A model generated the notes under the pieces. The model was not told the DNA's origin and did no database searches. It was given only the letters and a program-made list of their open reading frames with translations. Shown here in pieces: positions 1 to 11,777 of a stretch of 64,000 bases of DNA. The first letter of the stretch is position 1. Every line of letters begins with the position of its first letter. Both the position numbers and the translations under genes were made by a program. This DNA is from Reticulascus tulasneorum. Its lineage: Eukaryota; Ascomycota; Sordariomycetes; Glomerellales; Reticulascaceae. The stretch covers positions 1,364,001-1,428,000 of the forward strand of contig LSAX01000010.1 of NCBI GenBank assembly GCA_001557505.1. The letters are read 5' to 3'.

Positions 1-1714
1 ATCGATCGACTAATGCGGTGCTCTACTCCAATAGTTAAGGTTAAGAGAGGTTGGCAGACGTGCTCGCTCCTCCGTATGCGTGTCATGTACCTTTGGTATG
101 CAGATGGCTAGTGGTTGGTACTCCGCAGTCTCGGCTCACGAAAGGTGTGTGTGTTTGGCATGGACCTGAAAGGAAACCCGGAATCAGGGTAGCATCTCAC
201 CCATCCAGCCCGCCCCATCCACACCATGTTTGCGCCAACCGTCATGTGGAACCCGGGTGCCTCCCCAGTGAGTTAATTTATTTCCCTCCCCAGTGTGTGC
301 CGATGCTTGCTTGGGTGTGCAGCCTGTACCGCTCCGCAGCGCACCGTCTAGCGGGATTGCGTGTTGCAGTGGGCATGCCCTGCTCGATCTCCGTCGCAAC
401 GTCAGCAGCAATGGCCCCTCGCCTCCAGACTTCCAAGCCGCCTGGTTTAGTGCCTAGTTCTGGCCTACCTTAATTACCACCTAGCGTCGTAGTTGGTGAG
501 ATAGGTAGCACGTAGGGTCGAGATGGGGGGGCAAGCATAGGCGTAGTGACGCGAGATACAGACTAGAGCCTGGCGAGCAGGTCGAGGTAGGGTTGCAGAC
601 ATACACATAAACACAGCCTCCATGGGAACCTTTGTCACATTTGAAGATTTTAACCCTCATGCCGGGCGTCCTGATTCACTGACTCGGCTCCGAAATGGCG
701 TATCCAGCACCCGGTACTCCCCTGTATACCTGGTTCTGTCCGTCAGTCCTGACGCGTTGTCTAAATAAGGGCTTCTCAGCCAAGCCCGATGGGACTCGGT
801 TGAGGGTGTGGATGTGTGTATCAGAATGCGGAGGAATTTTCGACGTGAGGAGAGGTGCAGCAGATGCAGAATTTGGGGAAATGCTGTCGCTGGCCGGCCA
901 TCATCCGTCATCCAGGACTTGCCCGGCCAAGCTCGGGGATGTAGGCAGCCGACATGAGAGTTTCTCTTGTCTCAAGCGTCTGCAAGTCTTCCGATGATGC
1001 TCTAGCCTTTAGCCTTAGGCCGGACCCAAGAATCAGTGATGAGTGGGATGATCGTCCCTCGCGAGATACCTAAACAAAGAAAAAGGTCCGGTCGAATTGC
1101 CAAAGGATGTAGAGGTTGTGGAGGTTGGGGTAGACTGGCTGTGCTGCACGTCTACAGGGCATCTCCATGCCTCTGCAGCTTTTAGTGAGTATCAGCGTCA
1201 GGTGAGGATGCTTCAGCACGCAGAGCACAGAACAAAACCAAACATTTGGGAGAGGCTAGGTGGCGGGATGGAGGAGCGTCACGGAGGAACGGAGGCAATA
1301 TCACCGGCTGGTTAAGGCGGGCTGCGACCCATAGCATAGCGGAGGAGTCGGAGGAAGAGAGGGCATAGAGCAGTCAAGTTGCACAGAGATGGAGGCTCGG
1401 GCGTAAGCACCCGGACAGAAGCAAAAGGCAAGGCAGCAAGACAGGACAGGACTGGACTGGACAGGACAGCACACAGGGCCGGGGCAGAGCAGAGCAGGGC
1501 TGGCCCAGGAGAAACATGGAAAGGAATCCTCCATCGCCAGTCCGGGTCCAGGCCAGGCCAGCCAGTCAGGCGGGAAAAAGGGCATTTGATCAGTCCTCCG
1601 TCATGGTCGTTCCACAACCGCGATCCCAAGTTGATCGTTCGTCGGTAGGTTCACGCCCGCATATGCTGTCCCCGTCGTCGACCAACTAACTAAACTCTGC
1701 TAACGTTGGGTCGG

Positions 1715-1740
1715 GGCGGTCGGTCGGTCGGTCGGTCGGA
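1715..1740. repeat. GGTC tetranucleotide microsatellite
   Basis: About five to six head-to-tail copies of GGTC/CGGT are visible. It lies in non-coding DNA upstream of the velvet gene and has no evident function. Confidence 0.8.
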
Positions 1741-4454
1741 CGTTTGTTCGTTGGTGGCCCCTCCATTGATCCATCCATCCCTTCGCTTCCCTTGACGTTC
1801 CCTTTCACTTCCCTTCCCTTTCGCATCCGCATTTCGTCGATGCTCCCCCATCCCTCCAAGCCGCGCCGGATCCACCAGACGGGTTTAAGTGGAAAAGGGC
1901 ACGCGAACTGATTGATGAGCCGGGACGAGTTGGCAGGTTCAATTAGCAGAGTAAAGCCGGCAGATGTTACGTCGTTGGACAAATGCGGTGGGTGGCAATT
2001 AATATGCGCCAATAAGTAAAAGGAAGCTTAATATGGCGACGGAAGGCTTTTCAGGAACAAATGGGGTTCCCTTCGACGATCGATGGGGGTATGGAAGGGC
2101 GGGAAGGGGGGGGTGGGAGGATGGGAATTTTCGATTGATTTGATTGATGGATGGATGGAAGGAAGACAGAGAGAGAGAGACAAGACCAAATACTTGCAAA
2201 GGGTGGTGTGCGTGTTTGGTGGTGCTTGGTGTGCGCTGGTGCGGGTGTACAGCGTGTGTGTGTGCAGCGGTGCCCCCAGTGTGGTTGTGAGTGTGTGGTG
2301 CTTGTGCGTGTGCAGTGGACGGCACGGCTATTTAGTTTTGTACGAGGAGTCTGGAGAAGGCGTGGAAGAATCGGGACTGTTTGAGGACCTGCAACGGCTC
2401 CAACTACTCGGTTTCACCACTACAAAGCCTCTCCCTCTAGGCACGGCTCAGGGCTGCCTTGCCGCCTTTTCGGGGGAGGGAGGGGGGGGGGAGGGGGTGT
2501 TGAAATAATGGATCATTTTGGGGGAGACGGGGGGAGGGGGAAAGGAACCTTAAGGGACCCGGGGCGCTAGAACGACGCCATTTTTTACAGACCCGTGACC
2601 CCCGAACGAAGAACCCTACATACACGAACCGTATTAAACTACATGCCTTTTGTGTGGTAAGTTACACCAAACACCAAGTTTGCCCACTGCCAGGTATGGG
2701 TGTTATAGTGGCACAGAGGTACCCTGTAATTTTACAAAGTACCGCTGGCTGGGTTATCCCTCGCATCAGATCCCCCCCGTCGCCGACGAACGAGGGAACG
2801 ACGTGGCTGTCAATCCCCTATGTAGCTAATGCTAATCAATCACTGTATCACTTCGGTTCGTCAGTTCAGTCAGTGTCGACATACCTGCACCCAACTTGCC
2901 TGTCAGCGGTCGTGCTATCCATCCGGCACATCTTGGGGGGGTACAAACATACAGACCCTACGTACATACAAACCTTACACTTTGTCTATGTATTATCTCT
3001 TTCTCGCCCGCATCATTTCGCCCCCTTGTAAACCCGCAGTGTCGATATTGTATCCCTTTACTGCTGTTCCCTTTTTAAAAATAAAATCAAAAAGTTCCCT
3101 CAGGTCATCACTGCTAATCTTTGTAATTGCTACCGTACAGATTACTCGAGGGTATACCGTACCCACTACTCATTACCACGGTACATCCCAATCCAGCCCT
3201 CAACTAGTTAGGGCTCATGCAGTGCCGCGCTCCGGGATGAGCCTATGTATGTACATACATGCGTGGACAGCGTTCATGGGGTGAGCTCTTAGTCTCACTT
3301 CCACTTTGGCCATCCATCCATCCACCCATCCATACCTGATCATCTGTGGCTCCCCCAGCCCTGGGCCGGCGCGACTGGTAGGGGAAAGAAAAAAAAGAAA
3401 AACCACCTATGTATGTACGACAAAACAAGTTCTGGCTTGTGGGATTCCTCCAGTCAGACTTGCTTGCCCATCCCATCATCTGTAATCGGCAGAAAGACTT
3501 GTTATGCTACTCGACCAAACGGGCCGTGATACATAAGCCATCTTCGCCTCCGTCGTCTCCCCGTCCTCCTTGCCCACCTCGGCCTTGCTCGCCTGCCCAG
3601 TCGTTGATACATCACATTCGTATAAACTTTTTGTACATGCCCAATCTCATCTTGTCCCCACATCACCGCAGACGAACGCAAAACCAACCCACCTACATGC
3701 CCATCTATTCTCCCTACTTGCCTGCCCTCCGAGCTACGGGACAAACGTACCTAGCTACCAAGTAGACTAGCTGATAGTCGATACAGCCGGCTGGCTGCAT
3801 TGTAACCCTTCTCAGAACTCACAAATTTCAACGGCGCTATCTGGACGGGCAATTGCTTTCTCTCTGCCCTGCCTGCCCTCTTCCCTTTCTTCCTCTCTTC
3901 CACACACCTTCAAAGTCGATTGTCTGGGAGTGGAGCCTATCCCGGCTTGGACAATCCAAATATTGGTCCCTGATATACCGGATGGGTCATTGGTAAACAC
4001 GGGTTGACGCAACTCGACTTCCGGACTGCGTATATACGAACGCCAACCCTCCTCGGCTCAAACCACACCCCCCCCTCCCCCCCCCCACCCAGCGTCCACT
4101 TCATAAACCACCACTCATCGAAGCTCGGTGACAGCCTTTTGTCTTAGTTCCCACAGCAGAGACACTGTGAGCGCATACATACATAAGACGAAGGCAGCCC
4201 CATCCTCTGATCGTGTCCGCCAGTTTCCCGGCTTCCTGGGTGCCACCAACAACGCTAGCAGACCGAATGCACTAGCAGAGACCGCCATTTCTGCAAGGAT
4301 CTCCCCAGCTTGCCTCACACTTACAACCTCTCATCGTCCTCCTCACTACATGACCTATGCTCATGCCCGCCACCGATATCTACTAGACCGTGTCTCACTT
4401 GCAACTTTCCCCTCGGCAGGCCAGGACCATCAGAGTTTCTTCTGTGTGCCACAG

Positions 4455-4572
4455 TGTTGAGCTAGAGAGAAAGGGAAGACAGAGAGACAGACAGACAGAA
4501 CAGAGACGCGGACGACAAAAGGAAGCAGAGATAGAGAAAGTGACGGAGAGAGAAAGAAAGAGCCGAGACCAG
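4455..4572 (+). repeat. Purine-rich (GA/ACAG) low-complexity tract
   Basis: This is a nearly uninterrupted run of AG, GACA and GAAA units on the + strand, about 500 bp upstream of the velvet start codon. Such tracts are common in leaders of filamentous-fungal regulatory genes. It may be transcribed but has no coding character. Confidence 0.6.
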
Positions 4573-5074
4573 AGAGAAGGGCATCCCACGTTTCCATCCG
4601 GCACCATCATCCTCGTCCTCGACCCTCATCCGTCTTGTACTTCCCACCAACCAGCTCTCCCACGACATTTCGTCCCTCGATAGACCCCATGCCATGGTCT
4701 GACTGCCTCCGCACACGATACCTCGCCGTTGTGTAAACCCCGAACCCAATCTCTTTCGCAATCTCGATCGTCGATCAGATCACATCCAGGCTCACCACCT
4801 CTTGCATCCCACTCTCGCCCCCCCTTCTTGTTTTTGGTATTCTCGGCTTTAGACGGATCTTACCTTTCGTGATTTTCGAACTTGTCTGTCCTTGTAAGTT
4901 ACCTTGCTTGTGCAACCACCCATCTTCGGGGAGAGATATAAGAGGGCAGGACGAGAGAGAGGGAGCGGAGAGATCTTGGGTTTTGGGCATCCATCAGAAT
5001 CTCGCTGATTCCAGAAGCAGCACTCTACCAAACAACAACCATTTTAAACTTTCCACCCACCATCATCATCACCT

Positions 5075-6451
5075 ATGTCCTTTACGGCCATCGAAATCCC
5101 ATCCCATCATCATACCTTTGGGCATACAATGGTGGGTACTATGGCCCGACCTCTCAACGGCTGGGTCCACGAGCCATTCGCCGCCCCCAGACATCATGCG
5201 GGCTACTATCCGCCGGACGCAGTGCGTCTCCCTCCTCCGGCGAGTCTGGTGTCCGGAGCGCCGAGCAGTCACAATGGGCCCAATGGGCGGGAGCACCATC
5301 CTGCGAGACAGCAATATAGCAGCTACCAAGACTACCAGACGCCTTCGCCGATTCAGCAACATTCCCCACCGCTCCCGCCACCTAGCAGCGAACCCCATCG
5401 CCTAGCATCCATTGCCCAACGACGGCCGACCCAAGAATTCGCCCGTGGATCCCCGACCCTCTCCTCAACCACAAGCGAGCGATCTGCCGAGGACTATCAG
5501 GACACTCGATTGCAGGCCCTGGTAAGGGATCAGGCCTCCCAGCAAGTACCACAGCCGCACCACCCCGTCCGCCACATCAAGCGTCCTTCGGGGGACAAGC
5601 CTTATGCCGACGTGTTCCAGGGCAAGGTTGCCATACCATTCACACCACCCAGCCTGAGGATTCCAGGTCGTTCGACGCCGGCCAGTCCTCCCAGCGGTCA
5701 GACATACTCTCCCACGACAAAGACGGAGAGAGTAAAGATATCAGACCTCCTGAGCGACGAGCCACGACCCTCGTCCCACGTACCCACAACGATGGCGCTG
5801 CCCGGTGACGACGGCGAGTACAAGATCACTGTTCGGCAACAGCCAGTCGCCGCTCGATCCTGCGGCTTTGGTGAGCGGGACCGGAGAGTAATCGATCCGC
5901 CGCCAATTGTCCAGCTGACAATCGAGAACCCCAAACTGTCTCAGGACGAGATTAGCCGACGGATACGCCACCCCTTCTCCGTCGTCCACTGCTCCATATG
6001 GAACGAGACCGGTGAGCAGGACAACTCCGCCATGCCGGAGGACTACCGCCAGCAGCGGCGCCTCATGGGCACGCTTGTGTCCTCTCCCTTCGTAGGTGTG
6101 GATGAGAACGGGGATGAAGGGTGTTTCTTCTGCTTCCCCGACCTCTCGTGCCGAACACCAGGAACCTTCCGTCTCAAGTTCGCATTGGTCGTCCTCGACC
6201 CCATGACCATGAGGCCGGGCAAGAGATCGCCGATCCGAGCTACGGCCATGAGCGAAGTGTTCACCGTGTACAACGCCAAGGACTTCCCCGGCATGAGGAA
6301 GAGCACAGCGCTTACCAAGAAGCTCAAGGAGCAGGGTTGCCTCATCTCCATCAAGAAGGGCCCAGATTCCAAATCCCACGACCGAGACGACAGTGATGAC
6401 GACGACAATGCCAGCTCTGGTGGGAAGCGGAAGCGTGCGAAGAAGAATTAA
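5075..6451 (+). CDS. velC: Velvet-domain regulator, VelC-like
   Basis: This is a single-exon gene of 458 aa. A long disordered Pro/Ser/His/Gln-rich N-terminus (1-245) precedes one uninterrupted velvet domain at about 248-428. Recognisable velvet elements are YKITVRQQP, ARSCGFGERDRR, the PPPIVQL strand, the MGTLVSSPF turn, and FTVYNAKDFPGM near the end. It closes with an acidic stretch and a basic NLS-like tail, KRKRAKK (451-457). Velvet proteins bind DNA with an NF-kappaB-like fold and coordinate development with secondary metabolism and light. A C-terminal velvet domain behind a long tail fits VelC better than VosA (domain N-terminal), VelB (domain split by an insertion) or VeA. ATG 5075 opens the frame; M19 and M23 are alternative starts. 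The VelC assignment rests on architecture and remembered motifs. Confidence 0.85.
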   Translation: MSFTAIEIPSHHHTFGHTMVGTMARPLNGWVHEPFAAPRHHAGYYPPDAVRLPPPASLVSGAPSSHNGPNGREHHPARQQYSSYQDYQTPSPIQQHSPPLPPPSSEPHRLASIAQRRPTQEFARGSPTLSSTTSERSAEDYQDTRLQALVRDQASQQVPQPHHPVRHIKRPSGDKPYADVFQGKVAIPFTPPSLRIPGRSTPASPPSGQTYSPTTKTERVKISDLLSDEPRPSSHVPTTMALPGDDGEYKITVRQQPVAARSCGFGERDRRVIDPPPIVQLTIENPKLSQDEISRRIRHPFSVVHCSIWNETGEQDNSAMPEDYRQQRRLMGTLVSSPFVGVDENGDEGCFFCFPDLSCRTPGTFRLKFALVVLDPMTMRPGKRSPIRATAMSEVFTVYNAKDFPGMRKSTALTKKLKEQGCLISIKKGPDSKSHDRDDSDDDDNASSGGKRKRAKKN

Positions 6452-7556
6452 CAAGCAATGAAATGGGAGACAGCTAGTTCGGCAAACCAACACTTTTTGG
6501 CGTTAGAATTTTTTAAAATATGGCGGGCAACTCGCGAGCATACACGCGGATACGGAGGTTGACATGCATTTCTTTCCTCATTTTTTTCTCGGCAAAAAAC
6601 ATCCATTTTTCTGTTTTCATGACTTTCAGGTCTATCAAGAGTCGGTATCATTAGCTTTTTGATTTTCTTGGGGGAGGTTCATGTTCCTGCGTTTTTTTTT
6701 ATCTATATTTTCACGTCGTATTTATACCCTCAGTCATCATATGAATGGCTCATGATCCTGGGATGGAAACGGGGGCGGCGGCGGGCAACTCGGGGACGGC
6801 GGGCGGTGCATGGGCTTGAAAGGCTTAGTTTAGAGTCAGTAAAAACTGATTGTTATGTCTACCCACGACTAGTCCAATCTCAAATCATCATAGAAACGTT
6901 TCCCACCTTTGAACTGTGAAGTGAAGTGTCGTCTATTGGGGGGGGGGGTTCTGGATCGAAAGACGGGACGAAATCGTCCAAGCTAAGTTGACACCATACT
7001 CACCGCGGTTCCTTCATCCACAAGTCCGGCTGGCCTTGATTCCGATTTGACAATTGGCCGTGATTTGCTGGACAAAGAGATGGCCTTTACGTTGCACCTC
7101 TCTTTTCCTTGTATCTTAGACGAATGGGGCCAGCAGGAGGATGAGATCTCGATGCTCCTTCTCGCCCCAAACACTGCAGCTCCGAGGAGAGATGTGGGGA
7201 CTGACGGTGAGGAGAGGTGAAAATAAGCATGCGCATGCGCCGCGTGCTAGCTTACAGTCTAGTACTACCTGGTCAACACGAGATCCATTCATGTCTCATT
7301 TGGGATAGTTCTGCGTTTCAATCGGGCTTCTCTTCGTTGTCGAACTAGGTTGCTTTAGCTTATTTCGCATACACAGCTATGCGCGATCCGTAGACTGTGG
7401 CTGCGATGGTTGACATCATTGATTTCCACGACCATCGTCCCAAACGCACACCGAGCTTTTTTTCTTTTTAGTTACGCCCGCCGAAAATGGAACCTCACAA
7501 CACACATACTGCTCATTTATCGGCTCCGCTGGTAGTAGCAGTCGGCCAATTCTGTC
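6452..7556. other. Intergenic region between velvet gene and photolyase
   Basis: It holds the presumed 3' end of the velvet gene and the promoter of the photolyase gene. The first 250 bases are T-rich. A run of nine G lies near 6940, and GCATGCGCATGCGC (alternating purine-pyrimidine) near 7228. I see no gene. Confidence 0.6.
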
Positions 7557-9537
7557 ATGACGCAGCCGCGGGTGCTATACTGGTTCCGGACCGATCTCCG
7601 TCTGCACGACTCCCCGGCCTTGACAGCGGCGCTAGATCTTGATCCAGCCGTGCTTTGGCCCATATTCACTTGGGATCCGCACTATGTATACCGAGCCCGG
7701 GGTGGTCTCAACCGCTGGCAGTTCCTGTACGTGTCTCCCGCTCACCTGGCCCGCCCGTTCGCCCAATTGAGATTGAGTCTCCAGGCTAGACTGTCAGAAC
7801 GACCTGTCGGAGTCCATCACCAAGCTTAACCCCAAATCCAAGCTTTTCGTCCTTCGTGAAGCCCCACAGACGCTGTTCCCGAAGCTCTTCAAGGCTTGGA
7901 AGGTTACGCATCTGGTGTTTGAGAAAGACACTGATGCGTATGGCCGTGGACGGGATGGAGTTGTTGTGAGAGCCGCGGAAGCAGCCGGTGTCAAGGTGGT
8001 TATCAGGTCCGGGAGGACGCTGTGGGACAGCGATGAGGTCGTTGCGAAGCACAGTGGCAAGCCGACCATGTCGATTTCTCAGCTTCAGGCGGCCGGCAAG
8101 AAGGTAGGGAGCATTCCCCGGCCGCTGCCGGCTCCGACGTCCTTGCCGAGCCCAGGGGCCATGCCTGTAGATTTCGATCAGGACGAGCCTGAAGCGAAGC
8201 CGGACTTCAATTCGGCGCAACGTACCGAGGAAGACAAAGCCTATACGAAGATAGCTGGTCCTAACGGCGACTTCGCAATCGAGACAATGGAAGAGCTCGG
8301 GTTTCCTTCAGCCACGACTCCCCACCGGGGAGGCGAGAGTGTGGCATTGCAAAGGCTAGACGAGATCCTGGCGGACAAAAGATACACAGCAACGTTTCGA
8401 AAGCCCATGACGAGTCCCGCAGCCTTCGAGCCGCAATCAACAACGCTCCTCTCCCCCTTTCTCCACTTCGGAGCGCTCTCCGTCCGGCTCTTCTACTGGA
8501 CAGTCCAAGATATCGTGGCAACATACAAAGGCGCCTCGGCTCCGCCGGAGAGTCTAACAGGCCAACTCCTGTTCCGCGACATGTACTTCGCAGCCCAAGC
8601 AGCGCTGGGCCAAAACTTTACTCAGACAGTTGGCAACTCTCACTGCCGATTCATCCCATGGCACCTCCCTTCCAAGGTGGACACCTCCACCGGTCTCATC
8701 ACAGGCGAGTACCACGTGGATTCAGAACAGGCAGAAGCTTGGTTCAAACGCTGGAGTGCTGGCACGACGGGCTTCCCTTGGATCGATGCCCTTATGCGCC
8801 AGCTCCGCGCCGAGGGCTGGATCCACCACCTCGGCCGCCACGCCGTGGCTTGCTTTCTGACTCGTGGTGGGTGCTACATCGATTGGGAGCGCGGGTGCGA
8901 GGTCTTTGAGGAGCTACTCCTCGACCACGAGCCGGCTTGCAATGCGGGGAATTGGCAGTGGCTTAGCTGCACCGCCTTCTTCTCGCAATACTTTCGCTGC
9001 TACGGCCCCGTCTCGTTCGGCCAGAAGTGGGACAAGAAGGGGGACTTTGTCCGGCGATGGGTCCCGGAGCTGAAGAATCTAGATGCAAAATACATCTACG
9101 AGCCGTGGAAGGCGCCGCTTCCCGATCAGAAGAAAGCGGGCGTGCGGATTACCGGTAATGGGCTGGGGAGTAGGGATGACGGCACGTATCCGAAGCCGAT
9201 GTTCGACTTCAATGAAAGGCGGACTGCGTGCCTCGCTGCAATGAAGAAGGCATACGGGGTGGGTCTTTATGGCGATGACAAGAGGGTCACAGACGGGAGC
9301 TGGAGGGAGTTGTTCGAGGGTGGTGATGGAGAAATTCAAGGGGAATTCGAGAGCGATGATGGCGCAGATGCTGATCATGGGGATGAATCTCATGGCTTTC
9401 AGGGAGAGAAGGCAAAGAAGAAGAGGGGAGATGAGGTCACGCCTGCAAAAAGGGATATCGAGGAGGGGAGTCCGGAGCAGCTTATTAAAAAGCCGAAGCT
9501 CCAACAACAAACTCTCAGCTTCGCTCGGCAGGGTTGA
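7557..9537 (+). CDS. (6-4) photolyase / cryptochrome family flavoprotein
   Basis: Exons 7557-7726 and 7785-9537 are joined over a 58-nt GTACGT...CCAG intron and give 640 aa. The N-terminal photolyase domain starts with VLYWFRTDLRLHDSPAL. The FAD-binding domain includes LSPFLHFGALSVR (about 279-291) and GFPWIDALMRQLRAEGW (386-402), followed directly by IHHLGRHAVACFLTRG. The two histidines of the HHLxRH motif (404/405 and 409), typical of the (6-4) class, are present; family members usually have Ala where this protein has Gly. NAGNWQWLSC and KYIYEPWKAP also match this class rather than CPD or DASH photolyases. It should repair UV (6-4) photoproducts with blue light, or act as a photoreceptor. 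The extra ~120-residue tail is acidic then basic and ends in QQQTLSFARQG, a weak PCNA-binding look-alike. Confidence 0.92.
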
Positions 9538-9888
9538 TCATCTCTCATATTCAGAGGTTTTGCTTCCAGGACGTTGGTTGAGCACCGATCGTAGTAGGTG
9601 TATAGTTCGTATCATGCTTGACTGCCGATGAACAGCCCTGGCTCAACAGCTAGTCCGGGCCGGTCGGGACAGATCGAATTACCTAGAAGAGAACGATGTC
9701 GACAAGTACAAGTAGCTGGAACGCACTAAATAAGAGCTTGCCCGCGTCTGTCTGATATACACATATTGCAGACATGGTTGTCTATCGGAATATGAGTCCA
9801 ACGAATATGGTTCGTCGTCCTACGTCATTCTCAACTCTAATCTAGGCGTACGCCATCTTACACGTCGATATCATACAGTGACCCGGTT
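9538..9888. other. Convergent intergenic spacer
   Basis: This 351-bp spacer lies between two converging genes, the photolyase (+) and the TPR-like gene (-). It presumably holds both 3' untranslated regions. No other feature is visible. Confidence 0.5.
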
Positions 9889-11069
9889 CTAATGCCGTGG
9901 TTGAGCAACTTCGGTCCCGGCAGCAATCTGCTTCCACTCATTCGACAGACGGAGGTGCTCTTCCCGAGCCTTCATGTCGTTCCTCGCGGCCGCATCTTGT
10001 GCATTCTTGAGCTCCATATCAACCAACAAAGTGCACGCATTCCACAGCCCCGAAACTGCTGCCTTGCAAAGCCACTTGTACGCATCCTCATGATCCAGAT
10101 CCAGCTTTGCCATCTCCAGATAGCCATGCGCGAAATCCTTATCCATCAGAATCCTAAACTGCTGTCTTGCCTCATCTACGTTGCCCTCCCTGGCCAACGC
10201 CTGGCCTAGCGCGGTCCGGCACGAAGCTATCCACTCGAATTTCGGGGAGAGCTCCAAAGCCCTGCGCAGCGTTGAAATTGCCTGCCTATCCGCCCCGCGC
10301 TGTCCCTGCATAACGCCCTCCATTGTAAGAATGTTGGAGCTCGGACTCTCTGCGAGAAACTTGCGGAAACGGGCTTGAGCATGGGGGAAAACGGACTTGT
10401 CAAAAGCCCATCGACGTCGGATGATAATGTACATGAGGTTGAGCGTCGCCTCTTTGTGCCCTAACTCTGAAGCCGTGTTGAGCATGCGCCAGCAGAGCGC
10501 ATCCAGTTCACGATTTCGGAGTCGCATGCTAAGTATCAGTGCGGCTGCATCATTCAGCTTTGCGGCAGAAATGTTGTTCTCTATTTAATCAGCAAGCTGG
10601 TTTATAACGGAAGAGGTTCAAGAGGTGGCATACCCTTCAGGAAGTTATTCTCCCATCCTGGACGCCGATGCTGGACGCTGTGAGCGATGTTGTACTGGCA
10701 ATAGATGTTGTGAATCTCTGCCGCCTTCATGTCCGACATCGTTTCCGACTTCATAAGACGGAGAGGGTCCTCGAATGCCTCAAGAGGTAGCGGGCTGGTG
10801 TACTGCGGCGTCATGGGATTGACCCGGGCCCCGGAACTTGCCATGGCTCTAGGTTGAGACCGAGGTACAGCTCTGATAGTGGTGAGAAATGGCCGGCGAA
10901 CTGGTCCATGTATGCCATGAAGGCATTTGATATCTCGGTTCCTATCATGGGATATGACAGAGGGGCTGGTTCTGACTGGAACAAGGCGAGTAGGAAATGG
11001 CGACGTGTGTTGCGTTGCTTGGAGCAGCCGCCTTGCCGGCCGGACAAGACATGATGGATGATGGGACAT
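9889..11069 (-). CDS. Predicted mitochondrial TPR/Sel1-like protein, unnamed
   Basis: Exons on the minus strand are 11069-10634 and 10580-9889, giving 375 aa. The intron is GTATGC...TAG, 53 nt. The first ~75 residues are rich in Arg, Ser, Thr and His with hardly any acidic residue, which suggests a mitochondrial presequence. The C-terminal two thirds are helical with TPR/Sel1-like signatures: ASELGHKEATLNLMYI, AISTLRRALELSP, ALGQALAREGNVDEARQQF, and EDAYKWLCKAAVSGLWNA. I do not recognise the family by name; it may be a mitochondrial assembly or translation factor. A shorter product could start at the internal MASSGAR methionine, which sits just after a possible acceptor site, so the 5' structure is less sure than the rest. 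Confidence 0.7.
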
Positions 11070-11777
11070 CGGTCTTGCTGAACTCGTGTATGAAAAAGAA
11101 CCTTGCTACAGGCTACCGTGGGTTTGAGTACGCCAGTCAAGTCCCTGCGGTCATTCTTATTGTATGTGTGAGATTGTCATGGCCGTTGTGTAAGGAGGGC
11201 GATTTGAAGACAGCTTCCGGTGAACTGATCCCCTCGCCAACTACTCTCTTTCCCAATTGACTCCGCGGAGGCGACAAACTTAGCACTTTGGCGAGTCTAT
11301 TTGGGGTTACAGGAAGCAGAATGTATCTCAATGGAAGAGCGACGTTGATAATTCGAGATGAATGTCGAGCGGGATGAGGTCTGAAGCTCATGATAATCCT
11401 AGGTGGATGTTAGCAGACAGGGGTGAGGTGCAGCTTACCGAACCAATCATCACCCTCCACCTCCCCAAGATACCCACTTCGAGATGCCCCACTTCACTTT
11501 TTCAGATTTTTGAGCTCACTGTCGAAAAACGATCCAGCATTTTCACGTTGAGTAGACACGAACGAATTACGCTCGACCAATGCCCTAATACAACCAGTCT
11601 ACACGAATCTAAGGAGCCTGACGAAGTAATCACTCACCAGGAGTTTCAACACGACAGGAAGAGATTCCTCTATTCGGAAGCTCATCTCCCTCACCCACGC
11701 CAGAATCTCATAAATCAGCTGGAACCTTGGTATCCTCCCGAGAAGCCTCACTCGAGGTCCAGTGCCGTACAGCAGAA
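11070..11777. other. Divergent promoter region
   Basis: About 700 bp lie between the TPR-like gene (-) and the Utp16-like gene (+). Open frames here are short and lack family signatures. It is likely a shared promoter plus the leader of the + gene. Confidence 0.5.

Larger units (their letters stand above)
1..5074. other. Long non-coding region upstream of the velvet gene
   Basis: No frame in this stretch looks like a real protein: the open frames are short, overlap on both strands, and consist of low-complexity Pro/Ser/His/Cys-rich translations. The DNA is rich in simple sequence: a GGTC tetranucleotide run near 1715-1740, G-tracts near 2458-2505, TCCA repeats near 3305-3335, C-tracts near 4068-4088 and a purine tract at 4455-4572. 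The last several hundred bases are C/T-rich, as is typical of leaders of highly expressed or regulated fungal genes. A candidate 5'-UTR intron could start at GTAAGTT (about 4895), but its acceptor is not certain. I infer a long promoter and leader for the velvet gene. Confidence 0.6.

Noticed and set aside
1..60. GGTTAAGG-like words at the left edge as telomeric repeat
   Set aside because: They do not form a tandem TTAGGG array; just two similar words.
51..473. 140-codon open frame at the left edge
   Set aside because: Composition is Cys/Pro/His-rich without domain; it overlaps another antisense frame and does not start with ATG in a good context.
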